DNA of 64,000 nt from assembly GCA_022451485.1 (NCBI GenBank), contig JAKUQS010000013.1, positions 1 to 64,000 of the forward strand, written 5' to 3'. A program made the translations under genes and the position numbers. Under the pieces are notes generated by a model. It did not search any database and was not told the origin of the DNA. It saw nothing but the letters and a program-made list of their open reading frames with translations. The DNA is from Gammaproteobacteria bacterium (GTDB lineage: Bacteria; Pseudomonadota; Gammaproteobacteria; Arenicellales; UBA868). Below, piece after piece: positions 1-10,423 of the stretch. The stretch's first letter is position 1. The number at the start of each line of letters is the position of its first letter.

Positions 1-934
1 CATCAACAAAAAGTAGGCCGGTAACAATCTGACCTTTGTCTTGATGCTGGCGTATATACGAGACTACTGATCCGCGATCAGATGGATCATAGTCCGGGTC
101 GACGGTGCGTAGATGAATCTGACTGCCGTCGTGCAGAGTGACCGGTGTGATGTTCGTGTCTATGTTCGCTGTAATTTCATCACGTATCGGAACGAAATCA
201 GCATACACCGCGGTCTGTTCAAATTCTCGTGTATGCAGATAACTTTTGGTGGAACCTTCATGATCATTGAATGTGACACAAGGCGAGATAACATCGAGCA
301 GCGCAAAGCCCTCGTGAAGAATGGCTGCTTTAATTAGTGGCACGAGCGTGGTCTTGTCACCAGAAAAGCCTCGGGCGACAAATGAGCAGCCAAAATTGAT
401 GGCAGTAAGGATCGGATCAATAGGTGGAATTTCGTTGGTGGCGCCCCCCTTGCGGGCTGAGCTGCCGACATCGGCTGACGCCGAAAACTGGCCTTTTGTG
501 AGGCCGTAGACGCCATTATTTTCGATTACATACAGCATATTGACATTGCGTCGAATGGCATGACAAAACTGGCCAAGGCCAATGGAAAGAGAATCGCCAT
601 CGCCTGAGATGCCGATGTAGTGGAGGTCACGATTGGCGGCGTTTGCTCCGGTCGCAATCGATGGCATGCGTCCATGCACTGAATTGAATCCGTGTGCGGG
701 GCGCAGAAAGTAGGTCGGCGTTTTGCTTGAGCAGCCAATCCCAGACAATTTAGCTACTCGGTGAGGCTCGATAGCGAGCTCGTAGTAGGCCTGGACAATG
801 GCAGTGGATACGGAATCATGGCCACAACCCGCGCACAGGGTGGACATCGCGCCTTCGTAGTCTTGTATCGTAAGCCCAACGGCGTTGGTATCCAGGCCTG
901 GGTGGTTAATGCGGGGTTTCTTAATAAAACTCAC
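1..934 (-). CDS. korB: 2-oxoacid:ferredoxin oxidoreductase, beta subunit (partial)
   Basis: TPP- and iron-sulfur-binding subunit of a 2-oxoacid:acceptor oxidoreductase, most likely acting on 2-oxoglutarate to give succinyl-CoA and reduced acceptor. The 311 visible codons show CAGCGHD near residues 34-40, a further cysteine in GIGCSS, a GDGDSLSIG TPP/Mg motif followed by ENNGVYGLTKGQ, and a late cysteine in SPCVTF; together these give the cysteine set for one 4Fe-4S cluster. The start is a GTG at 934 that overlaps the TGA stop of korA (GTGA), so translation is probably coupled. The 3' end lies beyond the window edge. The substrate is inferred from the adjacent sucAB; pyruvate or branched-chain oxoacids are alternatives. 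Confidence 0.9.
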   Translation of the reverse strand, partial: MSFIKKPRINHPGLDTNAVGLTIQDYEGAMSTLCAGCGHDSVSTAIVQAYYELAIEPHRVAKLSGIGCSSKTPTYFLRPAHGFNSVHGRMPSIATGANAANRDLHYIGISGDGDSLSIGLGQFCHAIRRNVNMLYVIENNGVYGLTKGQFSASADVGSSARKGGATNEIPPIDPILTAINFGCSFVARGFSGDKTTLVPLIKAAILHEGFALLDVISPCVTFNDHEGSTKSYLHTREFEQTAVYADFVPIRDEITANIDTNITPVTLHDGSQIHLRTVDPDYDPSDRGSVVSYIRQHQDKGQIVTGLLFVD

Positions 935-2742
935 GCGGCTTTTCCTTGTTTGATTTCTTCCAAAATGATGTCAATGATATCCACCGATGATAGAGGTTCT
1001 CCACCGTAGTACAGCACGGGAACCAATCGATCCGCCGCGATGCCGGTTTCGTTCATTAGTAACGAGCGCAGTTGGGCATCTCGGTTCTGTTCTACGACAA
1101 AAACCCTCGAGTGTGAATCAATAAATGTGCGCACCTCATCACAGAAAGGAAATCCTCGTATCCGCAAATAGTCGCTGCTAAAGCCGTCGGCCGCGAGGCG
1201 ATCACGAGTCTCCTCAACGGCACCATGGCAGCTACCAAGTGAAACTATTGCTATATCAGCATTAGTTGTACGCTGAATAATTGGCTCAGGCACTAAGTTT
1301 GCGGCTGTATCAAACTTTCTACGTAGTCGATCCATGACTTCAATGTATTCGTCCGAGCGTTCGGTATAGGCGCCAGCTTTATTGTGTCCAGAGCCACGGA
1401 TCAGGTAAGCCCCTCGCGGATGATCACCGGGCAGTGACCGATAACAAATGCCATCGCCATCAACATCCAGGTAACGCTGAAAGTGTTCGAGGTCTCTGAG
1501 CTCATCAGCCCGGTAGACCTTGCCGTAATCTGGACGGTATGCGTCATCCCATCGCAGTTGGGGGCACGGCCAGTCGTTCATGCCGATGTCAAGATCCGAA
1601 AGCACGATTACAGGCGTTTGTAGGCGGTCTGCCAGGTCAAAAGCCTTGACAGCAAAGTCGAAACATTCGGCAGGATCAGAGGGAAATAGCAGGACATGTC
1701 GTGTATCGCCATGCGATGCATAAGCTGCGGCAAGAATATCGCTCTGTTGCGTGCGTGTAGGCATTCCAGTCGACGGCCCCACTCGTTGGATGTCGAACAA
1801 AACTAATGGGATTTCGGTGAAATAAGCTAAACCCAGGAATTCGGACATCAAGGAAATACCAGGACCACTAGTCGATGTGAATGCACGAGCGCCATTCCAT
1901 GCTGCTCCGAGCGCCATGCCAATGGCAGCCAGTTCGTCTTCCGCTTGGATGACGCAGTAATTTTGCGTGCCGCTTTTCTCATCGGTTCGAAATTTCTTGC
2001 AGAAGTCGCCAAACGCATCAAAAAGGGAAGTCGAGGGCGTAATCGGATACCAACTCCCGACGGTTGCACCGGCATAGATACAACCAAGTGCCGCAGCAGT
2101 ATTGCCGTCGATCATAATGTGGTCAGCTGTCTTATCAAGTCGACTAAGGCGGGTGGGCAGCGGGCATTCAAAGTGCTCGCGGGCATAGTCATAGCCGATT
2201 TGAATGGCCGTGAGGTTGGATTCGATTAGTGCTTTTTTGGTGCCAAAAGTTTCTTCGAGCAAATGTTTTAATGTATCGAGATCTATCTCAAGTAGGGCGG
2301 CCAAGGCACCAACGTAGGTGACGTTGCGCATCAGGATGCGTGTACGGGCACCGGTAAAGGCATTATTGGCAAGTTCCGAGAGGGGAATGGGGAGTACCGT
2401 GACATCCGTTCGAGTATGCAGTTCTTCACGTCGCCAGGTCGAATCGTAGATAAAAAACCCACCGGATTGAACACTGACCAGATCGTCTTTGTAAGTCTGT
2501 GCATTCATGGCGATCATGATGTCAATGTGTCCCGAACGTGACAAATAAGCGTCTTTAGTGACACGTATTTCATACCATGTCGGGAGTCCTTGAATATTTG
2601 ACGGGAAATAGTTTTTTCCGACAACGGGAATGCCCATGCGAAAAATCGCTTTCATGAGCAAACTATTGGCACTGGCTGAACCGGTGCCGTTTACCGTCGC
2701 AATTCGAATAACGAAGTCGTTTATGCGGTCTTCTGTTGCCAT
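931..2742 (-). CDS. korA: 2-oxoacid:acceptor oxidoreductase, fused gamma-alpha subunit
   Basis: Catalytic partner of KorB, 603 aa. Residues 1-190 form the gamma domain (glycine-rich NGTGSASANSLL near residue 18). From about residue 210 runs the pyrimidine-binding alpha domain with the hallmark YPITPST and a SGPGISLMSEFLGLA segment. This gamma-alpha fusion is typical of two-subunit KorAB enzymes such as those found in aerobes. The start overlaps the end of the upstream flavoprotein gene by 22 bp and the stop overlaps korB, so the three genes look co-translated. No separate ferredoxin gene is visible; the electron acceptor is presumably a ferredoxin elsewhere or the iron-sulfur domains of the upstream flavoprotein. 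Confidence 0.92.
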   Translation of the reverse strand: MATEDRINDFVIRIATVNGTGSASANSLLMKAIFRMGIPVVGKNYFPSNIQGLPTWYEIRVTKDAYLSRSGHIDIMIAMNAQTYKDDLVSVQSGGFFIYDSTWRREELHTRTDVTVLPIPLSELANNAFTGARTRILMRNVTYVGALAALLEIDLDTLKHLLEETFGTKKALIESNLTAIQIGYDYAREHFECPLPTRLSRLDKTADHIMIDGNTAAALGCIYAGATVGSWYPITPSTSLFDAFGDFCKKFRTDEKSGTQNYCVIQAEDELAAIGMALGAAWNGARAFTSTSGPGISLMSEFLGLAYFTEIPLVLFDIQRVGPSTGMPTRTQQSDILAAAYASHGDTRHVLLFPSDPAECFDFAVKAFDLADRLQTPVIVLSDLDIGMNDWPCPQLRWDDAYRPDYGKVYRADELRDLEHFQRYLDVDGDGICYRSLPGDHPRGAYLIRGSGHNKAGAYTERSDEYIEVMDRLRRKFDTAANLVPEPIIQRTTNADIAIVSLGSCHGAVEETRDRLAADGFSSDYLRIRGFPFCDEVRTFIDSHSRVFVVEQNRDAQLRSLLMNETGIAADRLVPVLYYGGEPLSSVDIIDIILEEIKQGKAA

Positions 2743-4520
2743 GTTGCTGTTTCTTCGTCAGCTGCGTAGGGGATCAGTAGGGTCGACTTGCGCATATCCC
2801 AAGCGCCGGTAGGGCACCGTTCCGCGCAAAGAGAGCAGTGCACACAGACATTCTCATCTTTAACCATGACCCGCCCGGTTTGTGGTAGCGCGGAAGAAAC
2901 ATAAAGGGGTTGGTCAGAGTTTTGGGCAGGTACAGTTAGCGCTGCTCGCAAGGCCGATTCATCGGTGTTAGCAGTAATGGTTAGGCAACGGACTGGGCAG
3001 ACATCAATACATGCATCGCATTCTATACAAAGGTCAGTACTGAAGACTGTCTGAATGTCACAGTTCAAACAGCGTTCAACCTCTACTGTGGTCTGTTCAC
3101 CAGAAAACCCCAGCTCGACTTCGATATCTAACTGATTAAAACGTTCCTTGAGATCAACATGGCGCATTTTTCTGCGGTTAGCTTCATCGTAGTCATTGCT
3201 AAAAGACCATTCGTGAATACTCATTTTTGTGCTGGTAAGGTTCATGCCCATAGGCAACCGATCGTGGATGGCTTCGTTACGGCAGTGTTTGTGAATTGAA
3301 ATAGCCGCCTGGTGACCGTGCTCCACCGCCCAGATGATATTCTCAGGCCCAAAGGCCGCGTCACCACCAAAAAAAACGCCGGCGCGTGTCGACTGATAGG
3401 TCGCCCGGTCGACTACTGGCTGATCCCAGTCATCAAAATCCAGGCCGATATCTCGTTCTATCCAGGGAAAGGCTGTTTCTTGGCCTATTGCCAGTATCAC
3501 GTCGTCACAAGGAAAAAATGCCTCGCCAACCAGTTCCTGTTGCAGTTTCCCATCATCATCAACGTGGTATTCAAATACGTCAAACTGCATACCGACCAGT
3601 TGACCATCATTAATAACAAACTCGCGGGGTGAATGATTGACCACGATTTCAACTTGTTCTTCCTCGGCATCATCCAATTCCCATTCGGACGCTTTAAAAT
3701 AACCGCGAGGTTTACGCGCCATGACCTTGACTTCCTTGCCGCCTAATCGGAGTGAGGTTCGACAGCAATCCATTGCTGTGTTTCCGACTCCAATAATCAG
3801 TACGCGCTCGCCAATTTTCTGTGTGTGTTCGAATGCAACTGATTCCAGCCAGTCGATACCGATATGAATGCGATCGCTGTCGTAGCGTCCAGGAATCTCG
3901 AGGTTTTTCCCTCTTGGTGCGCCCGTTCCAATAAAAACAGCATCGTAGTTTTCTTCCAGTAAATTTGCCAAGCTATCGATACGTTGATCTAATCTAAGAT
4001 CAACACCCATATCAATAATCATATTGAGTTCGTTATCAAGCACGGTCTCTGGCAAACGAAATGCAGGGATGTTGGTCCGCATGAGGCCGCCAGTTCGATT
4101 GAGTTGTTCGTAGACAACTATCTCGTAACCAAGCGGTAACAGGTCATTGGCGACGGTGAGTGATGCACAGCCTGCGCCAACACAGGCGATTCGTTTGCCA
4201 TTTTTTTCAACCGGAACGGATGGCAAGAGAGGCCGAATTTCATCGCTGAGATCGGCAGCAACGCGTTTCAGGCGACAGATTGCAACTGGCTTGTCTTCCA
4301 CTCGTCCGCGTCGGCAGGCCGGCTCGCAGGGGCGGTCACAGACTCGGCCGAGTATTGAGGGAAATACGTTAGAGGTTCGATTCAGAAGGTAGGCATCTGT
4401 ATAGCGGCCTTGGGCAATCATCCGGATATATTCTGGGACATCCGTGTGTGCCGGACAGGCCCATTGGCAGTCTACGACCCGATGAAAAAAGTTTGGGTCT
4501 AACGTATTGGTGGGTTGCAT
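2721..4520 (-). CDS. GltD-like FAD/NAD(P) oxidoreductase with C-terminal 2x[4Fe-4S] ferredoxin domain
   Basis: 599-aa electron-transfer flavoprotein. The N-terminus has the cysteine-rich dihydropyrimidine-dehydrogenase/GltD-type cluster region (CQWACPAH near residue 18, then CDRPCEPAC). Next come an FAD Rossmann motif (GAGCAS, where families usually have GAGPAG) and an NAD(P) Rossmann motif (GVGNTAMDCC). The last 130 residues carry two ferredoxin-like cluster motifs (CIECDACIDVCP and CVHCSLCAERCP). It lies between sucB (41 bp gap) and korA (22 bp overlap). The natural inference is that it moves electrons between the KOR-reduced ferredoxin centre and NAD(P). A glutamate synthase small subunit is less likely because no gltB is adjacent and the ferredoxin tail is extra. 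Confidence 0.85.
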   Translation of the reverse strand: MQPTNTLDPNFFHRVVDCQWACPAHTDVPEYIRMIAQGRYTDAYLLNRTSNVFPSILGRVCDRPCEPACRRGRVEDKPVAICRLKRVAADLSDEIRPLLPSVPVEKNGKRIACVGAGCASLTVANDLLPLGYEIVVYEQLNRTGGLMRTNIPAFRLPETVLDNELNMIIDMGVDLRLDQRIDSLANLLEENYDAVFIGTGAPRGKNLEIPGRYDSDRIHIGIDWLESVAFEHTQKIGERVLIIGVGNTAMDCCRTSLRLGGKEVKVMARKPRGYFKASEWELDDAEEEQVEIVVNHSPREFVINDGQLVGMQFDVFEYHVDDDGKLQQELVGEAFFPCDDVILAIGQETAFPWIERDIGLDFDDWDQPVVDRATYQSTRAGVFFGGDAAFGPENIIWAVEHGHQAAISIHKHCRNEAIHDRLPMGMNLTSTKMSIHEWSFSNDYDEANRRKMRHVDLKERFNQLDIEVELGFSGEQTTVEVERCLNCDIQTVFSTDLCIECDACIDVCPVRCLTITANTDESALRAALTVPAQNSDQPLYVSSALPQTGRVMVKDENVCVHCSLCAERCPTGAWDMRKSTLLIPYAADEETATWQQKTA

Positions 4521-4561
4521 AGTTGATGCAGTGATATCAGCGGGGTTTGGAAAATCGACGA

Positions 4562-5668
4562 TCAGATGTTCAGTAGTAACCTGGCTGGGTCTTCAAGGGT
4601 TTCTTTGACCTTCACAAGGAATCCGACAGCATCACGGCCATCAACCAGACGATGGTCATAGGACAGCGCTAGATACATCATCGGTCGAATGACGACTTCA
4701 TCACCCATGGCTATGGGGCGTTGTTGTATTTTGTGCATGCCAAGGATGCCGCTTTGTGGTGGATTGAGAATGGGTGTGGATAAAAGTGAACCAAATACAC
4801 CACCGTTGGTAATCGTAAATGTCCCACCCGTTAGTTCCTCCATCGCAAGACTACCGCTATTAGCTTTATTTCCGAAATCGGCAATTTCCTGTTCTATCTC
4901 AGAAAAACGCTTATCACTGGCATTCCGTAACACTGGCACGACCAGGCCGCGGGGAGAGGATACCGCAATTCCAATGTCAAAGTAGTCGTAATAGACCACA
5001 TCGGCACCATCGATCTGGGCGTTGACCAATGGGAAAGCTTGTAGAGCTTCTACACAGGCACGGACAAAAAACGACATATAACCGAGACGGACGTTGTAAC
5101 GGGTCTCAAAGGCCTCTCCATAGCGTCTCCGCAAGTCTATTACCCCGGACAGATCCACTTCATTAAACGTTGACAGAATGGCGGCGCTATGCTGCGCATC
5201 TAGCAAGCGATTGGCGATGGTTTGCCGCAGTCGACTCATGGGTTCACGTCGGATACCGCGTTCGCCAAGAGATGGGGTGGCCACGCTCGAGGTCTCGTGG
5301 GTCGTGGGTACCGCGGGCTGAACCGTTGGCGGAGGTAAATCCAAGCTTTCCGCTGGCTCGGGGTCCGGCGCTGTCGAGAGCGACGTTATCTCGGTCGCTG
5401 GTTCCGGTGCTGTGTTTTCAACTGCGATCTGTCCGGCTTCAAACAAACCCAGAATGTCTTCGCTGGTGACGACGGTCCCGCTTGGACAACGAATTTCGAT
5501 CAGTTTGCCATCGGCCGGGGCGGGAACCTCAAGCACGACCTTGTCAGTTTCCAGTTCAACGATGATGTCATCACGATGGATGGGTTGATCGATGCCGATG
5601 CGCCACTCGAGTACAGTGGCCTCAGCGACAGATTCCGGCAGCACGGGAACTCGAAGCTCCTGAGTCAT
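4562..5668 (-). CDS. sucB: 2-oxoglutarate dehydrogenase E2, dihydrolipoyl succinyltransferase
   Basis: E2 core of the 2-oxoglutarate dehydrogenase complex, transferring succinyl from lipoate to CoA. The N-terminal lipoyl domain (residues 1-78) has the lipoylation lysine K43 in [10 protein letters not shown]. The C-terminal catalytic domain (about 133-368) ends with [11 protein letters not shown], whose H339 and D343 are the acetyltransferase-type catalytic pair. The protein is 368 aa, about 37 shorter than E. coli SucB. The stretch between the two domains (about 80-133) is only a Pro/Thr/Glu-rich linker: the usual peripheral subunit-binding domain, which docks E3, is not visible. The start overlaps the sucA stop as ATGA. 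No lpd follows; the GltD-like flavoprotein gene follows instead. Confidence 0.95.
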   Translation of the reverse strand: MTQELRVPVLPESVAEATVLEWRIGIDQPIHRDDIIVELETDKVVLEVPAPADGKLIEIRCPSGTVVTSEDILGLFEAGQIAVENTAPEPATEITSLSTAPDPEPAESLDLPPPTVQPAVPTTHETSSVATPSLGERGIRREPMSRLRQTIANRLLDAQHSAAILSTFNEVDLSGVIDLRRRYGEAFETRYNVRLGYMSFFVRACVEALQAFPLVNAQIDGADVVYYDYFDIGIAVSSPRGLVVPVLRNASDKRFSEIEQEIADFGNKANSGSLAMEELTGGTFTITNGGVFGSLLSTPILNPPQSGILGMHKIQQRPIAMGDEVVIRPMMYLALSYDHRLVDGRDAVGFLVKVKETLEDPARLLLNI

Positions 5669-8532
5669 GGGTTTGAGATGCCGCGGGAGATAGTTGCTTG
5701 ATTAGCCCCAATGTGGAGCGCGTGATTGACCAACGCCTCTTGTTGTTCAACATGTAATCGGTAAAAACCGACTGCCGGCGCCGCGGCAGATTCTCTACCA
5801 GCATAAACTAGAGTTTGATCTGGACTCAGACAATTCTGTAGATGGTGTCGTATTTGGTACCAACTACCCTGATTCCTGGGTTCTTCCTGGCACCAAACTA
5901 CTGTGTCAGCGTTAGAGTAGTGTGACAACATCGCACGAAGTTGTGTCAACGGAAATGGGTGTAATTGTTCGACGCGCAAAAGAACCGTTTGGGCGGGAAG
6001 TGCTTGTTGCGCATTTAAGAGGTCGAAATAAACTTTGCCTGAGGATAACACGACGCGTTCTATGCTTCTTGGATCGAGACCCTGTTGGTCATCAATCACG
6101 GCTTGAAACTCACCGCTGGTCAAGTCAGATAGTGAACTGACAGACCGTTTATGTCGCAGCAGACTCTTGGGAGTCATCAATATCAGCGGTCGTCGCAACG
6201 GTCTGATCATCTGGCGACGGAGGACGTGGAAAAATTGCGCGGGTGTTGTTGGCACACACACCTGGATATTCTGTTCAGCACACAGTTGGAGATAGCGTTC
6301 TAATCGAGCGGACGAATGCTCGGGTCCCTGGCCTTCGTATCCGTGAGGCAGAAACAAGGTTAGGCCGCACAACCGGCCCCATTTTGATTCACCGCTGCTG
6401 ATGAACTGATCGATGACTACTTGCGCTCCGTTGGCAAAGTCACCGAACTGGGCTTCCCAAATCACCAGTGCGCGGGGTTCAGTGGTGGCATAGCCATATT
6501 CAAACGCTAGCACTGCCTCTTCCGACAACAGGGAGTTGATGACAAGAAACTGGTTTGGATCAGCGCCAATGGAGCGCAACGGAACCAATGACTCGCGTGC
6601 GTTAACATTTTTGATGACCGCGTGCCGATGAGAAAAGGTGCCACGTCCGGAATCCTGTCCCGACAGGCGAACAGAGTATCCGTCTTCAATTAGGCTGGCA
6701 TAGGCAATGGTCTCGGCAAACCCCCAATCGATGGGCTGTGTGCCTGTTGCCATCCTATCCCGATCGTGAAACAACTTAGCGATCCGGGGGTGGATGCTGA
6801 ATCCGGGGGGTGTTTTTTGCAGTTGTGCATTCAGATGGCTAATACGTGCACTGGAAACGCGGGTGTCGCTCGCGTCGCTCCAGTGGCTGTCGAGATATGG
6901 ACTCCAATCAACACCGTCTAATGCATTATTGCCTGCCCTGACATGGGTGGCCACGATTTTCCCCGCATCTAGTGCAGCACGGTAATCCGTCATCATTTGT
7001 TCACTTTTGGTGCCGTCAATGATGCCATCTGCCATTAGGCGATCGGCATATTGTTCTCTCACGGTAGCCAATTTATCGATGCGGGCATACATCGTGGGCT
7101 GCGTTACGCTAGGTTCGTCGGCTTCATTGTGACCGAGACGCCGGTAGCCAATCAGATCGATCACCACATCTTTATCAAAAGTCGTGCGAAAGTCGTAGGC
7201 TAGTCGAACTGCAAACAGCACCGCATCAGGATCATCACCGTTAACGTGAAGAATAGGCGCTTGCACCATTTTGGCGACTTCAGTGCAATACAGTGTCGAT
7301 CGGGCGTCCAGCGGATTGCTAGTGGTGAATCCAATCTGGTTGTTGACAATCACGTGAATTGAGCCACCAGTCGAAAAGCCTCGGGTACTCGACATATTGA
7401 GAGTTTCCATGACGACGCCCTGTCCAGCAAAAGCGGCGTCTCCGTGAATCAGAACAGGCAGCACACGTTGTTTACCCTCGTCTCGACGGCGATCCATTGT
7501 TTCGGTACTGGCGGCAATATAGCGTTCTTGACGTGCTCGGACTGATCCTTCGACGACTGGACCGATAATCTCGAGGTGGGATGGATTAAACGCGAGTGCC
7601 AGGTGGACGCTCCCGCCAGAAGTCTCTACATCAGACGAAAAGCCCTGGTGGTACTTGACGTCGCCCGTGTCCGTGTTACCGCTGGCGCTGGTATAGCGGC
7701 CCTCAAACTCATCAAATAATTCTGCAGGAGATTTGCCGAGAATGTTCGCGAGAACATTGAGGCGACCACGGTGCGACATTCCGATGACGACTTCGCGCAC
7801 TCCGTTAGCCCCGGCACGTTGAATGAGTTCTGATAGCAAAGGTATCAGTGTCTCTCCACCTTCTAACGAAAAACGTTTCTGACCGACGTAACGAGTATGC
7901 AGATAGCGTTCAAGGCCCTCGGCAGCCGATAGTTGTTTCAGTATTTCGCAACGCACCTCGGGTGTCTCTGGGGGGCGTACAGGCATTGTCTCAAGACGCG
8001 CCTGGAGCCAGCGCTTTTCTTCCATCCGCGAGATGTGCATGTACTCAATGCCGATAGGTCCACAGTACACTGCGTCGCAAAAATCAATAATTTCTCGAAG
8101 CGTCATCTTCTGACGCACGGAGAGGGAGCCGGTGTCAAAGAGGGTATCGACGTCTTCGCTTGAAAGGCCCTGAAAACCAAGGTCGAAGTCGTCTGGTGGG
8201 TTATGGACCTCTAGTCGTAGCGGATCATTTCGCGCAATCAAATGTCCGCGGCTGCGATAAGCATTGATTAAGCGGAGCACAGCTGACTGTTTTCGTGCCT
8301 CTGTAGTACCCCACTGTTCATTGTGATACGTATAGTCGTTGTCGCTTGGTGAATCTTCGCGACTTGTCGTGATCGATACGGATCTCAGGGTGTCAAACGA
8401 TTGGCGCCAATCAGGAGCAACAGCCTTTGGGTTGTCTTTGTAACTCTTATATAAGGAGTCAAGATAGGCCGCATTGGTGCCGGTTAGATAGCTCTGATAC
8501 AGCGGCCAACGGCCTCTATCATCGGTGCGCAT
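5665..8532 (-). CDS. sucA: 2-oxoglutarate dehydrogenase E1 component
   Basis: 955-aa TPP-dependent E1o, close to the usual size of about 930 aa, decarboxylating 2-oxoglutarate and succinylating the lipoyl group of SucB. Visible landmarks are the N-terminal helix that binds E2 ([15 protein letters not shown]), [14 protein letters not shown], the TPP/Mg segment [16 protein letters not shown] and the downstream NNQIGFTT. It is the first gene of the sucA-sucB-flavoprotein-korA-korB run and overlaps sucB by 4 bp. A sigma70-like promoter lies just upstream (8591-8619). The start at 8532 (MRTDDRGRW) is the first ATG after that promoter and gives the expected N-terminus. Confidence 0.97.
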   Translation of the reverse strand: MRTDDRGRWPLYQSYLTGTNAAYLDSLYKSYKDNPKAVAPDWRQSFDTLRSVSITTSREDSPSDNDYTYHNEQWGTTEARKQSAVLRLINAYRSRGHLIARNDPLRLEVHNPPDDFDLGFQGLSSEDVDTLFDTGSLSVRQKMTLREIIDFCDAVYCGPIGIEYMHISRMEEKRWLQARLETMPVRPPETPEVRCEILKQLSAAEGLERYLHTRYVGQKRFSLEGGETLIPLLSELIQRAGANGVREVVIGMSHRGRLNVLANILGKSPAELFDEFEGRYTSASGNTDTGDVKYHQGFSSDVETSGGSVHLALAFNPSHLEIIGPVVEGSVRARQERYIAASTETMDRRRDEGKQRVLPVLIHGDAAFAGQGVVMETLNMSSTRGFSTGGSIHVIVNNQIGFTTSNPLDARSTLYCTEVAKMVQAPILHVNGDDPDAVLFAVRLAYDFRTTFDKDVVIDLIGYRRLGHNEADEPSVTQPTMYARIDKLATVREQYADRLMADGIIDGTKSEQMMTDYRAALDAGKIVATHVRAGNNALDGVDWSPYLDSHWSDASDTRVSSARISHLNAQLQKTPPGFSIHPRIAKLFHDRDRMATGTQPIDWGFAETIAYASLIEDGYSVRLSGQDSGRGTFSHRHAVIKNVNARESLVPLRSIGADPNQFLVINSLLSEEAVLAFEYGYATTEPRALVIWEAQFGDFANGAQVVIDQFISSGESKWGRLCGLTLFLPHGYEGQGPEHSSARLERYLQLCAEQNIQVCVPTTPAQFFHVLRRQMIRPLRRPLILMTPKSLLRHKRSVSSLSDLTSGEFQAVIDDQQGLDPRSIERVVLSSGKVYFDLLNAQQALPAQTVLLRVEQLHPFPLTQLRAMLSHYSNADTVVWCQEEPRNQGSWYQIRHHLQNCLSPDQTLVYAGRESAAAPAVGFYRLHVEQQEALVNHALHIGANQATISRGISNP

Positions 8533-8590
8533 TGGCCAAACTTGTCCGTAGCTGCGGTAGGGTCAGAACAGAATCGGGAATCTGGGCCAG

Positions 8591-8619
8591 AGTATAAGGA
8601 AAATATCCGTTTTACCCAA
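8591..8619 (-). promoter_or_regulatory. Putative sigma70 promoter of the sucA-korB run
   Basis: Read on the minus strand: TTGGGT (8614-8619), a 17-bp spacer, then TATACT (8591-8596), about 60 bp before the sucA start codon. The -10 matches consensus at five of six positions. It is the only promoter-like site I see before the whole five-gene run. Confidence 0.55.
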
Positions 8620-8647
8620 CAGCCAAGAGGGTCTTGATATTCCGCAG

Positions 8648-9103
8648 TCAGCTCCGACCCGTATGTCCGAATCCCCCACTATCGCGGTCGCTAGCATCGA
8701 AAGAGTCAACAAGCTCAAACTTAGCTTGAGTAATCGGTACGAAGACCATCTGCGCAATACGGTCTCCTGGCTCGATGGTAAAAACCCGATCGCCCCGATT
8801 CCAGCATGACACCATGACCTCGCCTTGATAATCACTGTCGATTAGACCAACCAGATTGCCAAGAACAATACCGTGTTTGTGGCCAAGGCCTGACCGTGGC
8901 AGCAGGATGGCGGCCAGACTGGGATCGGCAATATGCATAGCGAATCCGGTGGGTATGAGGCAGCACTGGCCAGGTTGCACGGCTAACCTTTCCTTCAAAC
9001 AGGCCCTTAGATCAAGGCCTGCTGAGCCGCTGGTAGCATAAGTGGGCAGCCCGAATTCGCCCTTGAGGCGCGGGTCAAGTATTTGGAGTTGAATGTTTTG
9101 CAC
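8648..9103 (-). CDS. dut: dUTP diphosphatase
   Basis: Hydrolyses dUTP to dUMP, supplying the thymidylate precursor and keeping uracil out of DNA. All five trimeric dUTPase motifs can be read, including [31 protein letters not shown] and the C-terminal GGFGHTG arm. I place the start at GTG 9103 ([12 protein letters not shown]), which gives 151 aa as in E. coli. The reading frame stays open upstream to an ATG at 9190, but that would add 29 non-conserved residues. The gene overlaps the end of coaBC by 29 bp, the conserved gammaproteobacterial neighbour pair. Confidence 0.93.
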   Translation of the reverse strand: MQNIQLQILDPRLKGEFGLPTYATSGSAGLDLRACLKERLAVQPGQCCLIPTGFAMHIADPSLAAILLPRSGLGHKHGIVLGNLVGLIDSDYQGEVMVSCWNRGDRVFTIEPGDRIAQMVFVPITQAKFELVDSFDASDRDSGGFGHTGRS

Positions 9104-10292
9104 TATACCGTTGGGATATTTCAATGATGAGTTTTTGTGCCAATGCGCTCTTTGTGTCTCGACCAAGGTCCAGGTCGCTTTCTGCGTCAATAAGCATCAG
9201 ATGGTTATGGTCGCTGCCGAACGGGTTGTTGTCGCTGGTGACTGAATTAGCCACGATTAGGTCCAGTCCTTTGGCTAACAGCTTTTCCCGGGCGTTGTCT
9301 CGGGTTGCTTCCGTCTCAGCAGCAAAGCCAACTGTAAAGGGGCGATCAGCTCTGCCGGCGACGCTGGCTAGGATATCTGGGTTGCGGACAAGATCAAGAT
9401 GGATGGTTTCCTCGCCTTTTTTCAATTTCTTGTGACTGGCTACCGCCGGCCGATAGTCACTGACTGCCGCGACGCCGATAAAGATATTTGCACAAGCGAT
9501 TTGGGACTCTACTGTCGCCAACATTTCATTGGCAGTTTTCACTGAGTGAAGGGTGGCGCCCGCGGGCGGCAGTTCCGCACTGGGTCCGGACACCAGAATG
9601 ACATCGGCTCCCGCTTCAATCGCTGCGTGCGCTATGGCATAACCCATCTTGCCAGAGCTATGATTAGTCAGGGAACGAACGGGGTCTAATGGCTCCCAAG
9701 TCGGTCCGGCTGTGATGACAACCGTGAGGCCATGAAGCATACCGGTTGATGGAGACGCATTTAGGCATGACACGATGTCGGTGGGCGCGATCATGCGACC
9801 TTCACCAGTTTCTCCACACGCTTGTAGGCCACTATCAGGCCCAAGGATGTGGACCTTGCGACGGCTTAGGATGTCAATGTTGGCCCGGGTAGCAGGATTG
9901 TCCCACATGACCCGATTCATGGCCGGTGCCACGCTGAGGGGCGCTTCGGTTGCGAGGCATAGGGTGGTCAGTAGGTCATTGGCGAGTCCAGCCGCGAGAC
10001 GTGCGATGAAGTCGGCGGTCGCCGGCGCAATAATGACATGGTCTGCCCAGCGGGCAAGTTCAATATGCCCCATACCGGCCTCGGCCTGGGAATCCAGCAG
10101 TGCGTCACGAACCGGGTGACCACTTACCGCCTGTAGGGTAAGTGGTGTAATAAATTCCCGTGCTGCCTGGGTCATAACGACTCGGACGATAGCCTCCTGA
10201 TCAACCAGTCGACGAACCAGTTCGGCACTTTTGTATGCTGCGATCCCGCCAGTGACCCCAACGAGAACGTGTTTGCCCGCAAGCGAAGACAT
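9075..10292 (-). CDS. coaBC: Bifunctional phosphopantothenoylcysteine decarboxylase / phosphopantothenate-cysteine ligase
   Basis: Two successive steps of coenzyme A synthesis. The N-terminal CoaC flavodoxin-like domain has [14 protein letters not shown], the active-site region [19 protein letters not shown] with its histidine, APAMNRVMW, and the substrate lid with [13 protein letters not shown]. The C-terminal CoaB domain begins near residue 190 and carries [25 protein letters not shown]. The start at ATG 10292 ([12 protein letters not shown]) is preferred over the in-frame codon 69 bp upstream because the family begins right before the first beta strand. It is divergent from rpmB. Confidence 0.96.
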   Translation of the reverse strand: MSSLAGKHVLVGVTGGIAAYKSAELVRRLVDQEAIVRVVMTQAAREFITPLTLQAVSGHPVRDALLDSQAEAGMGHIELARWADHVIIAPATADFIARLAAGLANDLLTTLCLATEAPLSVAPAMNRVMWDNPATRANIDILSRRKVHILGPDSGLQACGETGEGRMIAPTDIVSCLNASPSTGMLHGLTVVITAGPTWEPLDPVRSLTNHSSGKMGYAIAHAAIEAGADVILVSGPSAELPPAGATLHSVKTANEMLATVESQIACANIFIGVAAVSDYRPAVASHKKLKKGEETIHLDLVRNPDILASVAGRADRPFTVGFAAETEATRDNAREKLLAKGLDLIVANSVTSDNNPFGSDHNHLMLIDAESDLDLGRDTKSALAQKLIIEISQRYSAKHSTPNT

Positions 10293-10355
10293 AGACCGAA
10301 GTGTAACGGTTACGCGCGAAAGGTTGAAATAACTTGGTTTCTGGCTTGGGAAATT

Positions 10356-10383
10356 TTGCAAAAGGGTTGGGATCTGGTATAAA
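10356..10383 (+). promoter_or_regulatory. Putative promoter of rpmB-rpmG
   Basis: TTGCAA (10356-10361), a 16-bp spacer, and TATAAA (10378-10383), 41 bp before the rpmB start, in the divergent space between coaBC and rpmB. Confidence 0.55.
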
Positions 10384-10423
10384 ACGTGCCCCCGAGAGCG
10401 CTATTTCTAATCGGATCGTAATA

